64,000 nucleotides of DNA, taken from contig JAVGVS010000514.1 of assembly GCA_032718565.1 (NCBI GenBank), positions 124,001-188,000 on the forward strand. The letters run 5' to 3'. The notes under the pieces are model-generated. The model was not told the DNA's origin. It made no database searches and saw nothing but the letters and a program-made list of their open reading frames with translations. How positions within the stretch are numbered: position 1 is the stretch's first letter; every line of letters begins with the position of its first letter. The DNA comes from Distichodus sexfasciatus (taxonomy: Eukaryota > Chordata > Actinopteri > Characiformes > Distichodontidae). Positions 48,570 to 58,599 of the stretch are shown here, piece after piece. The translations under genes were made by a program, and so were the position numbers.

Positions 48570-49880
48570 CTGGAAATAAAGCAACCTTGAAACCTGAAAT
48601 AAGTTTAAATACGTTAGTTATATAAATGTTGAAACAAACTGTTTGTGCTCAAAATCAGGTGCTGAATTCTACTCAGTAACAAAGAATTTGTTTAATATAG
48701 TTATTTTGTGTAGATTTCAACATGTTTAAAATCTTTTTTTTTTTTTTTTCATGCATGTTAAAAGTGTCAGCATAATAAATAATAAATATTAGAAATGTTA
48801 AAACAATGTCATTATTACAGTGTAATGTGTTGGATGGGAGAAGAAACAAATCTCCCAGCAATGGAGACCTAAGAAAGTTTATATACTGTATATAACAATA
48901 ATGCAAAAAGTATTTAATACATGAATAAAATGTAAAAAATAAACAAAGGAAAGGAATACAACAGTATTGCACTTGTAGGCGTGTGTGACGATGTATGGCA
49001 CACTGGAGAGATTGAAGTAAGTACAAATAAATTGCACTAAAGGGAAAGTAATTCATTCAAAATTAATACGCTTTAGTAGTTGAACAGTTAACCTCTTAGA
49101 GTGGAAAGATTTGGTGTATACTGGTGTTGAGGTATACTCAAAGAATTAGGGGTAGAAAAAGAAAATGTGCAATTTCAGTTGTGAGGTATTCAACGATATG
49201 TGCAAATATTGCAGCAGCAGGGTTAATGTGAATATTCTAAAGAGAAAATATTAAACATATATCTATAAAGTCTAAACTATAAGTAGAAAATGAAGATGTG
49301 CAATTTAGTTATGTGAGGAATTCAAATAATGATAATTATATGGGTAAATATTGCAACAGCAATCAAATAAAGAAGAACTAAAAACACAATACTGGAATGT
49401 AGTTTTGTACATTAAATGTGCATAAGATCTACAGTTGTTAAATATGAATATACTTCATATAGTAAATATACAAAATATATTTTACAAATAAACTGTATAA
49501 GACAGTACAGTGTAACATGGATGGGTTTGTACGTGTGATGTCTTTGGTGTCTAAAATAAGGTGAAACGCTTGAGATGGAACGTTATCCAGCAGTATGTGG
49601 CTTCGACGTTCATATCTTCTTCATTATTTATTCTGTTAGAATATTGCAAAAACAAGATAATGTCACATTCATAAATTCTCGTATATGCTTGTGAAATTAC
49701 ATACACGCCCAAATTTTTCAATGACTGCCTCTAATAAATTGTGAAAATGTGAAATAATCCACCTGTTCTTGACGCGATTTAACACTCGGGCGGAGCAAAG
49801 CCATCGATTCTGCTTAAGGTTCAGTAAAATACAACACATTAAATCGTTCTGGATTGTAATTTTGTGTATTTATATTTTTA
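48570..49880. other. AT-rich intergenic DNA between rnpc3 and amylase
   Basis: Repeated AGTAGAAAATGAAGATGTGCAATT and GTGAGGTATTCAA phrases (49090-49330) suggest an old local duplication. No gene or promoter is seen. Confidence 0.5.
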
Positions 49881-49899
49881 CATCTATATAAGATATTTT

Positions 49900-50230
49900 A
49901 TGTCCTTCCTGCCAAGTCAGCCTGAGCACTTCCAGGTCGCTATTTCTCATTTGGCTTGTACCTGTTCCAGCAGCTTTCCCCGTAGCTTTAGCTGCAGCCC
50001 GGACCCGCGAGGCTGTTTGCTCCCGGCAAAGTCTCACCACACTGGGGTTGTGTGTGTAACGCGAGCCCGCTGCTCGGGGCCTGCGCCGCTTCAGAGTTCT
50101 CCGAGCAGGGAACGCTGAGGTGCCGGAGCTCCGTCTCCACCGCGCCGGTCTCGTTATTCGGCTCGGGCGACTGCATTGTGGCGCGGCGAGGATGAAGGTG
50201 GGACACATAAATCTGCAATTTAACACCGAC
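49900..50230. promoter_or_regulatory. CpG-rich block (island-like) upstream of amylase
   Basis: This short interval is rich in CG dinucleotides (for example GACCCGCGAGG, GCGCCGCTTC, CACCGCGCCGG, GTGGCGCGGCG) while both flanks are strongly AT-rich. It lies about 1 kb 5' of amylase exon 1 and 4 kb 3' of rnpc3. It could be the promoter of a minus-strand transcript. Confidence 0.45.
49988..50180 (-). CDS. Candidate minus-strand first coding exon in a CpG-rich block
   Basis: Between rnpc3 and amylase a CpG-dense block holds a minus-strand ATG in a fair context (GCCACAATG at about 50177) opening MQSPEPNNETGAVETELRHL, then SVPCSENSEAAQAPSSG, to a TAA near 49995. A donor-like GAACAG|GTACAA lies about 40 bp further on in a neighbouring frame. 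CpG density, an initiator ATG and polar composition suggest a housekeeping first exon. No downstream exons were found to the left and the family is not recognised. Confidence 0.35.
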
Positions 50231-50640
50231 TCTACACACTCTTCTGCTTCTTTGAGACTCTTATGATGAATATTTACTCAGTACTTTGAAAAATGATCTT
50301 AATTATATAAGAGACCTGAATTCGTGCTGCAACGTGAATGTGGTGAATAGATGGACATCACGCTTAAACAAAATGTATTTAGTATTACAGTAAAATAGAG
50401 AGATTGGTAACACTTTACTTTGGGATTAATAAAGTATATATCTATATAATATATCTTTCTATATACAAATCAACTGTAAAATATTAAAGTCTAAACTACA
50501 AGTAGAAAAAAGTACGTTTTGCAAAAAACTACAGCTATAACACTATAATATGCTTTTGTGCTTTGCCACTTTAGCAAACAATATTCCCTCATATTCCCCC
50601 ATATTAAATGATTCATATACATGCAGTTGTTTAACAGCCT

Positions 50641-50642
<2 letters not shown>

Positions 50643-50713
<71 letters not shown>

Positions 50714-50780
50714 CTATATACATGTATGTGTGTGTGTATGTATATGTATGTATATGTATGTATGTATTTATATATATATA

Positions 50781-50826
<46 letters not shown>
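50643..50826. repeat. (TA)n arrays with a TATG-rich spacer
   Basis: (TA)n at 50643-50710 and 50777-50826 flank a GTATGTATATGTATG spacer. They lie 400-600 bp 5' of amylase exon 1. Confidence 0.97.
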
Positions 50827-50830
<4 letters not shown>

Positions 50831-51225
50831 CCAGAAAAATAACTTTTGTTTTGTCGAGATCTCAAACAAAATGACTTGTAATCTCGAGATAACAAGAGTT
50901 GTCATATCAGCACTTGAGAAAAATAGCTCATTATAAAAAGAATTAATGTCTACATTTATTATCATTCATTCATATTTAGTTGCATTTTATTTCCATGATT
51001 TTATGATTAAAAAGTCAAATCAAAGAAAAGACAAGGTAGTTTTTGGGCAGAATACTTGTTAACCTAGTTATAGGTAAAATAGTAGATATATTCACTTGTA
51101 ATATATTGAATTGAGTCAGGCTTATTAGCTGATGTTTCCTAGTTAGTAAATGCAGTAATGTGTTTATAGGTTGTCGCCTAACATTTTGATTTATTTATTA
51201 TTATTCTTTTTGAGTCTAGTCCAAG

Positions 51226-51387
51226 ACAAAGGTGTGTCTGCTGGCGCTGGGGTTGGGTTTGGGCCTGTCCCCAATACCATTTTCCACCCACTGGGGGCCA
51301 TCGATCATTTGTTTGAATGGCGTTGGACGAATATTGCAGATGAATGTGAGAGATATTTGGCTCCAACGGTTTCCGCCAATTGTTCGA
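51226..51387 (+). CDS. amy: amylase exon 1 (signal peptide, HLFEWRW; frameshifted)
   Basis: One frame gives KVCLLALGLGLGLS, a good hydrophobic signal-peptide core, directly before a Q-Y pair where the mature amylase N-terminus is expected. Another frame from 51306 gives HLFEWRWTNIADECERYLAP, the strand-1 signature. At least two indels are needed between them (about 51270-51305), and the end (family GFGGVQ) is also garbled before the GTGCGT donor at 51388. No in-frame ATG precedes the signal peptide; the codon two before CLL is AAG and before that ACA. Confidence 0.8.
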
Positions 51388-51747
51388 GTGCGTAACCTGA
51401 CTGACACACTGTCTTAATTAAAGAACCGAGCAATATCAGAATTACATTGAAGATATCTGATTTAAAAGTGTTTTCTTAAACCCTATCAGCGAATACATGG
51501 GATTCGTTGTACATTACAATGCAATATCTCAATACTGTGATTACGTATTGATTATGTGCATTGCAGTTAAGCTAGTTGCATTTCACGGACCATCTATGGT
51601 TGTCCGTTTTCATTGGTGGGCAGTGATACTTCCGGTTGAATTTCTGGTAACTCTCAATACCTGCCAAGGATAACGATTAACGACGTGCATCGAATAATTC
51701 AAGCGTCATCCTCAGCTCCCATGAGCAAGAGGAGAAAGGGTTTTTAA

Positions 51748-51819
<72 letters not shown>

Positions 51820-54800
51820 CATTCATCGACAATTACAATCCGCTGCTGTGACCTATTACAGCAGCACCGAAAAGGAAGCGATCAAATGCTGCATGATATT
51901 GCAAGTGGCACTGTATTGCAACATTATACAATATTTAATTATATATGAAAATATAAGCCTATTTTATAAGAAGCTTATTTGCCATAATTCTTATACATTG
52001 CTATACATAACCTTTGTTACAAATGTTATGAATCATATACCGTAGATGAATGTATTTAATAGAGAGCTGATATAGGTTTGATAAAAAATGTTTGAATGTT
52101 ATTTGGCAAAACCTCCCAAATGTATTGACAGTTACAATACTTCAGAACAATGTAAGTTATCAAGGAACAGGTCAGCTTATAGCCATGCTGGTGGGTCAGT
52201 GCTATCTTGAGATTTTTGTTTGTGTTGTTAGCCCCAAAATTTGGCCTGCTGTGTGTGATGCGTCACCCTGAGATGTGTAATTGTTTTTCTTCTCATCAGA
52301 TTTCTCCTCCCAATGAGCACAGAATGGTCTTCAAACCCCCCAGGCCGTGGTGGGAAAGATACCAGCCAGTCAGCTACAAGCTGTGCTCCAGATCCGGCAC
52401 CGAACAGCAGTTCAGGGACATGGTCACACGATGTAACAATGTTGGGGTACAAACTTTTTTACAAATCGGAGCGTGTCTAGCTGATTTTTCAGGTTTGGTA
52501 CTCATCGACCGTGCCTTGTGATGTGGTTTATGGAAATGAAGCTCTGCACGTTTGCCGCAGGTGAAGATCTACGCCGATGTGGTCATCAATCACACGTGTG
52601 CGTGGGACGCTGGGGAGGGCAGCAGCTCGACCGGAGGCTCGTACTTCAACGCCAGCCGAGAGCAGTTCCCATCTGTGCCCTACACCAGCTCCCACTTCAA
52701 CCATGACAAATGCACCAGCGCCAGTGGAAATATCGAGAATTACCAAGACGTTTATCAGGTATAATTTCTCTGCAGCAAGGAATGGTTTGAGTTAGAGCTG
52801 CCCTCAGACCAACGGACGAAGCTGTAAATATGTTATGCTTTGTTTTGAACAATTCATAGAACAGTGTCTCTATCAGGCCTGGACAATTCTCCTAAAATTA
52901 ATCAAACCAACCTTCATAACCTCATCACAATCTTTGGCCATGAGGGCTTGAGAGGTTGAATCGAATGGCAACTTGACTTCTTTTAAGGTTCTTGAAGATG
53001 TTTCATCTCTCATCCAAAAGGTTTCTTCAGTTCTAGAAAACATTTCTCCTCTCTTCTGAAAGGTTTCCTCAGTTCTAGAAGATATTTGACCTTTCATCCA
53101 AAGGGTTCTAGATCTTTCGTCTCTTCTGCTTCAGTTTTTGGAAGATCTTTCATATCTCATCCAAAATGTTTCTTCAGATTTAGATATTTCTTCCCTTATC
53201 CAAAAGGCTTCTCCAGTTTTTGAACCAAATAAACCTTTCTTATGGGATGTGAAATGGCTTCAGGAACCTTAAAATTGGTCCAGTTGCCTTCGATTCAAGC
53301 CTTTAAGGTTACCATGCCCTGGCTGACTGAGAACCTTCACTGATTATTTTTAAAATTCGAAAGAAGGAAAAGTTTCTTCAGTTCCTGATCTTTTATCTCT
53401 CATATGAAAAGCTTTCAGTTATTAAGATGTTTAATGTCTCATCCAAAAGGTCTCTTCAATTCTAGGAGGTGTTAAATCCCTCGTCTGAATGGCTTTTTCA
53501 GTTCTTGACGTCTCATCTCTCATCTAAAAAGTTTCTTCAGTTTTAGAAACCTTTCTTCTGAGACATGAAATGGCATCAAGAACCTTTAAATAAGCCCAGT
53601 AACTTTCGATTTAAGCCCTCAAGATCACCAAGCCTTGGACGACTGAGAACCGTCACACAGACGGTTTTCACACAGTCATACAGTTTTCATTTCTTGCGTT
53701 GCGTTATTCAGGTGCGGAACTGCCGTCTGCTCGGCCTCCTGGACCTGGACCAGGAGCAGGAGCATGTTAGGAAGAAAATCGTGGATTACATGAACCAGTT
53801 GTTGGACGCAGGCGTGGCCGGATTTAGGATGGACGCTTGTAAGCACATGTGGCCCAAAGACCTCCAGGTCATATACGGACGGCTTCACAACCTCAACACC
53901 AAGTGGTTTCCGGAAGGTTCTAGACCTCTCATTTACCAAGAGGTGACTTTCATTCATTCATTACCTGAATCGCTTAATTCCTATCGGAATTACATTCAGA
54001 CCTTATGGGGCCAATTTAGACTAACCAATCAATCTAAACTACATGCTTTTGGACCGAAGCAGGAAACCGGAGTACCCGGAGAAACATTTCTTTAAATTCA
54101 GTGTCAAATTCAGAAAAAAATGATTATTATACAAACATCAGAGGGACCCGTTTTCATCTCAGCCATGGTTTGTATCACTGTTGATATCAGGAAGGGGTCT
54201 GCACCCCAATCAAGACTCAGACCCATCCCCCCAAAGAGACAAAAACAAGTTTTGGAGGGGTGAAACTTTCAGTATATTCTGTTATTGAAAAAAATCTGGC
54301 AACACGAGTCCCCTTGTTTAATTTTAATTCTGAATGCACCAGAATGAAATGGTGAAAAATGGCTAAATATCTGAGCAAAAGTACAGAGGCTCCTTTTCTA
54401 ACTCACGGTATGCTGCATATGACTGTGTTCAGTGTTAACTGTAAGGGTAATCATAAAAAATTCCATCCAAAGGTCATTGACCTCGGCGGCGAACCCATCA
54501 AAGCCTCTGAGTACCTCGCTCTTGGCCGTGTTACTGAGTTCAAATATGGCGCTTTCCTGGGCAGTGTCTTCAGAAAATGGGACGGCTGCAAGCTGTCTGA
54601 CCTCAAGTACGTCCTTACTCATTCAGTCAGAAGAGCTTTTTGGTCGAGGTTTGCCAGAAAAGTCAAATCAGACCTGTCTAATTGTAAAAGTCTGATTCTG
54701 AGTAAAATCAAAGTCAGTGCTCAAGTTACTTCGCAGGCAGACCCAAAAAATGTGGTATTTTATATTGCTTGTATATTTTATTTTATAAATGTATTTTATT

Positions 54801-57763
54801 TTACCTGTAGTATTTATTTAAGGCATGCTTTGCAAATGTATTTTATTTTATTTGTTGTATTTTATTTATAGTCATTTAACAAATACGTTACTTTTATTTA
54901 ATTTTATTTGTGGTATTATTTTTATTTAAATTGATTTCACAAATGTATTTTGTTTTACTCATATTATTTTATTCAGACTCATTTTAGAAATGATGTTTTT
55001 TATGTAAAATTGAAACGGAAAGCTGATTTTTCCGAACAGTATGAAATTACCTAGTCTTTGACAGCGAAAAGTTTTTTTGTCTTTCAGGAGCTGGGGCGAG
55101 GGATGGGGATTGATGCCTTCTGACGGCGCACTAGTGTTTGTGGATAACCACGACAACCAGAGAGGTCACGGGGCAGGTGGGGCGTCCATCCTCACCTTTT
55201 GGGAGCCCAGGTGAGAGCCGTCGCCCAGCATCAGCTCGAAAAGCTTTAAAAAAGTTTAATCTTGAGAGCTTGAGTTGAAAGCAACTGGACTTTCTTTCCA
55301 AAATTCAATATCCAAAATTTTATAAAGATGTTTTACCCCAGGTTAATATTTTTAAGTGTAGTCAAGAGGTGTCTTTTTAGATCAGTATTTAGTTTCAGAT
55401 TTAAGATTAAGTTTGATCTAAAAAGATCCAAACTCTCAAGATTAATCTTTTTAGCTGGGCATCTTTTCAAAATTCTTGAAGACGTTTCACCTCAAGATTA
55501 TTCTTTTTGGATTAGTTTTAATCTTTTACACTGATTCGTCTTTATCAGATTAGTCTTCATATGTCTTTTCTTAGCTCAGAGAGGTTTATCTTTGAGAATT
55601 TTGAAGCGAAGTCCAATGGCTTTTGCTCAAACTCTCAAGAGCGGTCTTTATAGATCAAGGTAAATCTTATAGATTAAGATTAATCTTTTTAAGCTTAGTC
55701 AAGATTAGTCTTTTAAGTCTTTTAAAGTCCAATTGCGTTTGATTCAGTTTCTCAAGATTTCATCTCGAATTACTCAAGTGAAGGAAAGTTGCTGTTCCAT
55801 GTTTAGGTTGTATAAAATGGCTGTAGCGTTCATGTTGGCGCATCCGTACGGAATGACCAGAGTGATGTCCAGCTACCGATGGAATCGACACATCGTGGAT
55901 GGCAAAGTATGTGTCTCTTAATGGCTAATTGATGCTCAAAATTTTATGTACGAAAATAAACAATTCCATATGTCATTTACATTGGCATTGATGTTTAAGC
56001 AAAACGTCTACTAGAGTCCAAAGTACAAAGTTAATCAAATCAGAAATTCAGAACCTCTAATCGACGATGATTGATTATTGATTATTTAATGATGATTATC
56101 CCAGTTATTGTCCAGCACATTCCAATTCTCCTTTTAATGTCAGGATGAGAATGACTGGGTCGGACCTCCCAGCTGGCCGGACGGCACCACCAAGCCGGTT
56201 CCCATCCGAGAGGACGGCAGCTGTGGAGGCGACTGGGTGTGTGAGCACCGCTGGCCTCAGATCAGGTCAGAGATTTGAGCTTTGATGAACATCTCAAATA
56301 GGCATGCACAGATCCAGCTTTTTCAGTTCTGATTCAGATACCTGTGCTTTGTGACTGGATCGATCCCGAGTATTGATCTGATATCAGTGTTTGATAATAA
56401 TCTGTATATTCCTCTGGATTTGTTGTGTCATTTCGTGATGCTCCCTAACACTGCAACACTAAGGGTGTTTTCACATATAGTCCTCTTTAAAGGAACCGAA
56501 CTCAGTCCTCTAGAAGTGGTCCAAAACGTGGACCGACAGAAAGGGAACTCGGTTCTTTTTATGTTCACACTGTGAGTTCATTTGAAAGGGGACTCGGTTC
56601 TCTTTCTGGTCCATTTCAGCTCAGATGGGGCCTCAGTCCTTTTTCTGTTCATACTTCATTCTTATGGAGCTCTCAGACCTTTACTGCTTTGCATTCTGCC
56701 TAGTTTTGGAAGCAAACCAGGAGCGCTTTGCGTTCAGAAGGCGCGAGTTAAACGAACCGCGCCGCGGACTTAAAGCGAACCGGACTAAGACCATCTCCTG
56801 ATATGGTCTCAGTTTGGTTCGTTTCAGAGGGGTCTGAGTTTGTTTGGTGTGTTCACATATACATAAAAAATGCTAACTAATCGATCTGAGTTCGCTTTGA
56901 GGGCTGAAACGGACCAAGTGTGAAAACACCCTAAAACCGTCAGGAACAGCGAGATCTCCAGCAAGACCTGCTGTAGTTAAGCACATAGAATGATGTGATT
57001 TGATCAACTTGCTTTTGCTTTGCTTGTTCCGTTCACTATCCCCTCAGTATATACCACAGTACCGTCACCCACAGAGAACCAAGTGCACAAACACTCACAG
57101 TTTAATAGAATAGATCGGTACCATAGATTGGCCCAGAGTCATTATTGGACCCATATCCCATATATGCTTGTGATCGGTGCATCCCTAATCTAAAGCTACT
57201 GAACCCAGTTTCAATAAGACCAAATTATTACGCTGTATTTTCACAGGAACATGGTGATCTTTAGCAACACAGTGCACAGAGCGCCGTTGTGTAACTGGTG
57301 GGACAACGGCAGACACCAGATCGCATTCGGACGCGGGGATCGAGGTTTTATAGTCATCAATAACGACGACAAGTAAGAGTCTACGTCTGTGTGTTATAGG
57401 GGGCAGTTAGAAGTGTAACTGCTAGGGAATTGGCCCTGTGATCGGACGGTTGCCGATAAAGGTACCACAAATGTACTCAAGAGCAAGTTACCCCACAAAA
57501 AACAAGTTAACAAACAGTTAAATCCTTTGATTTGTTTTTGAGCCCGTGGTTCTGGTTCTGGTTCCTCTTTCAGGCCGTTAGATGCCACTCTGGACACGGG
57601 AATGGCACCAGGAAACTACTGCGACGTGTTTTCGGGACAGAAGTGTGCCGGGCGCTGTACTGGACGCCGGATTGAGGTGGACAGCCAAGGTCGAGCGCAT
57701 TTCAAGATCAGCAGTGAGGATCCCGACCCTGTTATTGCTGTGCATGTACACTCTAAGCTGTGA
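51226..57763 (+). CDS. amy: alpha-amylase gene (secreted digestive endo-1,4-glucanase)
   Basis: Animal alpha-amylase (EC 3.2.1.1, GH13) hydrolyses internal alpha-1,4 bonds of starch and is secreted, in fish mainly by pancreas. Ten exons are placed: about 51226-51387, 52300-52446, 52561-52758, 53712-53942, 54473-54606, 55088-55210, 55807-55906, 56144-56265, 57247-57372 and 57574-57763. Exons 2-10 are fully open with matching phases. Catalytic residues: the nucleophile Asp in GFRMDACKHMWP (exon 4), the acid/base Glu at the end of exon 4 (IYQE), and Asp in FVDNHDNQRGHG (exon 6). Chloride ligands are Arg of GFR, Asn of VDNHD and Arg of TRVMSSYRW. The C-terminal domain ends HSKL. Total is about 510 codons, the family length. 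Exon 1 is frameshifted and lacks an ATG in the assembled sequence. There is one gene copy only, about 6 kb downstream of rnpc3. Confidence 0.95.
51749..51814. repeat. (TA)n array in amylase intron 1
   Basis: An uninterrupted AT run apart from one G. Confidence 0.97.
52300..52446 (+). CDS. amy: amylase exon 2
   Basis: The acceptor is CTCATCAG and the donor GGG|GTACAA; it is 49 codons, phase 0. It encodes ISPPNEHRMVFKPPRPWWER, then YQPVSYKLCSRSG and MVTRCNNVG. The human equivalent starts VSPPNENVAIYNPFRPWWERYQPVSYKLC. Two conserved Trp of the substrate subsite (PWWERYQP) are present. Confidence 0.97.
52561..52758 (+). CDS. amy: amylase exon 3 (calcium-binding domain B)
   Basis: The acceptor is GCCGCAG and the donor CAG|GTATAA; it is 66 codons. 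It encodes VKIYADVVINHTCAWDAGEG, then SSSTGGSYFNASREQFPSVP and a segment ending NIENYQDVYQ. The Asn of VINH is the conserved calcium ligand of the family. The preceding intron is only 114 bp. Confidence 0.97.
52960..53560. repeat. Degenerate minisatellite in amylase intron 3
   Basis: Tandem units of about 40-45 bp around CATCTCTCATCCAAAAGG, TTTCTTCAGTTCTAGAA and GAAGATGTTTCATCTC. About 12 units. Related but weaker motifs recur in intron 6. Confidence 0.85.
53712..53942 (+). CDS. amy: amylase exon 4 (catalytic Asp nucleophile and Glu)
   Basis: The acceptor is TTATTCAG and the donor GAG|GTGACT; it is 77 codons. It encodes VRNCRLLGLLDLDQEQEHVR, DAGVAGFRMDACKHMWPKDL and WFPEGSRPLIYQE. The Asp of FRMDA is the nucleophile, the preceding Arg a chloride ligand, and the last Glu the acid/base. 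A SINE fragment sits at the start of the following intron. Confidence 0.97.
53985..54095 (-). repeat. SINE fragment in amylase intron 4
   Basis: CATTCAGACCTTATGGGGCC, then GCTTTTGGACCGAAGCAGGA and AACCGGAGTACCCGGAGAAA; truncated before the tRNA head. It makes a chance ORF run on from exon 4. Confidence 0.7.
54473..54606 (+). CDS. amy: amylase exon 5
   Basis: The acceptor is CATCCAAAG and the donor CTCAA|GTACGT. It encodes VIDLGGEPIKASEYLALGRV, then TEFKYGAFLGSVFRKWDG and CKLSDL. It is intact and ends in phase 2. Human is VIDLGGEPIKSSDYFGNGRVTEFKYGAKLGTVIRKWNGEKMSYL. Confidence 0.97.
55088..55210 (+). CDS. amy: amylase exon 6 (catalytic Asp, NHDNQRGHG)
   Basis: The acceptor is GTCTTTCAG and the donor CCAG|GTGAGA. 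It encodes SWGEGWGLMPSDGALVFVDN, then HDNQRGHGAGGASILTFWEP. It carries the transition-state Asp and the Asn chloride ligand, and the Gly-rich flexible loop GHGAGG that closes over substrate in mammalian amylase. Confidence 0.97.
55226..55790. repeat. Degenerate repeat in amylase intron 6
   Basis: Recurring TCAAGATTAATCTTTT, CTTGAAGACGTTTCACCTC and AAGCGAAGTCCAATGGC phrases. It appears to be the same motif pool as in intron 3, more diverged. Confidence 0.6.
55807..55906 (+). CDS. amy: amylase exon 7
   Basis: The acceptor is ATGTTTAG and the donor AAA|GTATGT. It encodes LYKMAVAFMLAHPYGMTRVM, then SSYRWNRHIVDGK. The Arg in MTRVMSS is the third chloride ligand, so the enzyme is predicted to be chloride-dependent like other animal amylases. 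Confidence 0.97.
56144..56265 (+). CDS. amy: amylase exon 8
   Basis: The acceptor is AATGTCAG and the donor TCAG|GTCAGA. It encodes DENDWVGPPSWPDGTTKPVP, then IREDGSCGGDWVCEHRWPQI. The paired Cys (SCGGDWVCEHRW) form a disulphide in the family. Confidence 0.97.
56300..57190. mobile_element. TIR element in amylase intron 8, split by another element
   Basis: GGCATGCACAGATCCAGC at about 56303 and TGATCGGTGCATCCCT at 57174-57189 are the likely ends of a CATGCA/TGCATCCC element. It is interrupted by the element at 56462-56932 and carries SINE-like CAGTACCGTCACCCA sequence. Confidence 0.55.
56462..56932. mobile_element. TIR element (AGGGTGTTTTCACA ends)
   Basis: 471 bp bounded by AGGGTGTTTTCACA and TGTGAAAACACCCT, a perfect 14-bp inverted repeat. 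It contains GAACC/GGTTC motifs and no ORF. Confidence 0.88.
57247..57372 (+). CDS. amy: amylase exon 9
   Basis: The acceptor is TTTTCACAG and the donor ACAA|GTAAGA. It encodes NMVIFSNTVHRAPLCNWWDN, then GRHQIAFGRGDRGFIVINND. Human is NMVIFRNVVDGQPFTNWYDNGSNQVAFGRGNRGFIVFNND. It is the start of C-terminal domain C. Confidence 0.97.
57392..57480 (+). repeat. SINE family B head fragment in amylase intron 9
   Basis: GTGTAACTGCTAGGGAATTG and GATCGGACGGTTGCCG; the 3' part is lost. Confidence 0.6.
57574..57763 (+). CDS. amy: amylase exon 10 (domain C and stop)
   Basis: The acceptor is TCTTTCAG and the stop TGA is at 57761-57763. It encodes PLDATLDTGMAPGNYCDVFS, GQKCAGRCTGRRIEVDSQGR and a C-terminus ending VIAVHVHSKL, matching human FIAIHAESKL. 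Cys pairs in YCDVFSGQKCAGRC fit the domain C disulphide. Confidence 0.97.
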
Positions 57764-57889
57764 TGTGAAAATGAGTTAAATCTCTCTTGATCAAGATACA
57801 GATACATAGAGCATGCATTACTGGTAGAGCTGGTACGGTTAATTGACATGCCGATATTATTGCCAGATGCTAACTAATTAGCATTCAAA

Positions 57890-58130
57890 CAATATCTGCT
57901 CTTATAACAACCAATAAAGTGCAAGACAAGGACGATAACTGCAACCATATTTTAGTGTTATTTTTGTATATTAACTAGTTGGTCTCAAGAGTCAAAAGAG
58001 GCATTTTGAGACCAAGTAGTTAATATACAAAAACAACACTCAACATATGGTTGTAGGGTCCATCTCCCGTCTCTTTTGTGCACTTTACTGACACAAAATT
58101 TATTGGTTTGATATTGGCGCTAAAGTTTCA
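57890..58130. repeat. Long imperfect inverted repeat 3' of amylase
   Basis: The core arms TTTTTGTATATTAACTAGTT and AGTAGTTAATATACAAAAAC pair over about 50 bp with few mismatches around a 13-nt loop (57950-58045). Weaker pairing extends outward through AACCAATAAAGTGCA and TGCACTTTACTGACA. It includes the amylase AATAAA. Confidence 0.85.
57913..57918 (+). terminator. AATAAA poly(A) signal of amylase
   Basis: A consensus AATAAA about 150 nt after the stop. It lies in the left arm of the long inverted repeat described at 57890-58130, so the transcript end may be in a hairpin. Confidence 0.6.
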
Positions 58131-58434
58131 GCATTTAGATAGGACAGTGGGTAGAACATAGCAAATTTGTTTATGGGGGAAAAATCATGTTGTGATGTAC
58201 ACTGTGAAGCAAAAATCAATGATTATTGGGTTGTTCACCTCACCTTAAATGTATAGCCATGATATTATGCACAACCCAATATTCGTTACACTCCTTGTAA
58301 CATAAAATTTGGACATTTTATTGTTTTCCATTAAAGTTGTCATGCATTGTTAATATCAAAATAATATTTGTGATCACAATATGTTGATTAGTTGTGGTGG
58401 GCAATATAATAATCACTTCATGATGTGATTAATT

Positions 58435-58590
58435 TCTCTTTATTACAGTACAAATACAGGTAGCATACCTTACTATTAGAGCCAGTGTGATTAATCACTG
58501 TGGCAATATTATTGCCAGATATGAGCATTTATACAGTAACAGTGCTCATATGTGGCAATAATATCAGCATATATGAGCACTTATAACAGA
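58435..58590. repeat. Second hairpin and direct repeat of the amylase 3' flank
   Basis: The segment 58435-58530 is a diverged direct copy of 57780-57870 (shared TACAGATACAT/TACAAATACAG, TGCCAGAT). It contains its own palindrome, GGCAATATTATTGCCAGATA and GCTCATATGTGGCAATAATA. Confidence 0.7.
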
Positions 58591-58599
58591 CGATAAATT

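Noticed and set aside
50491..50965. ORFs made of YIYIYI
   Set aside because: Translation of (TA)n arrays.
53565..54095. A longer amylase exon 4 extending upstream and past 53942
   Set aside because: The upstream part is the intronic minisatellite and the downstream part is a SINE fragment; canonical AG and GT sites bound 53712-53942.
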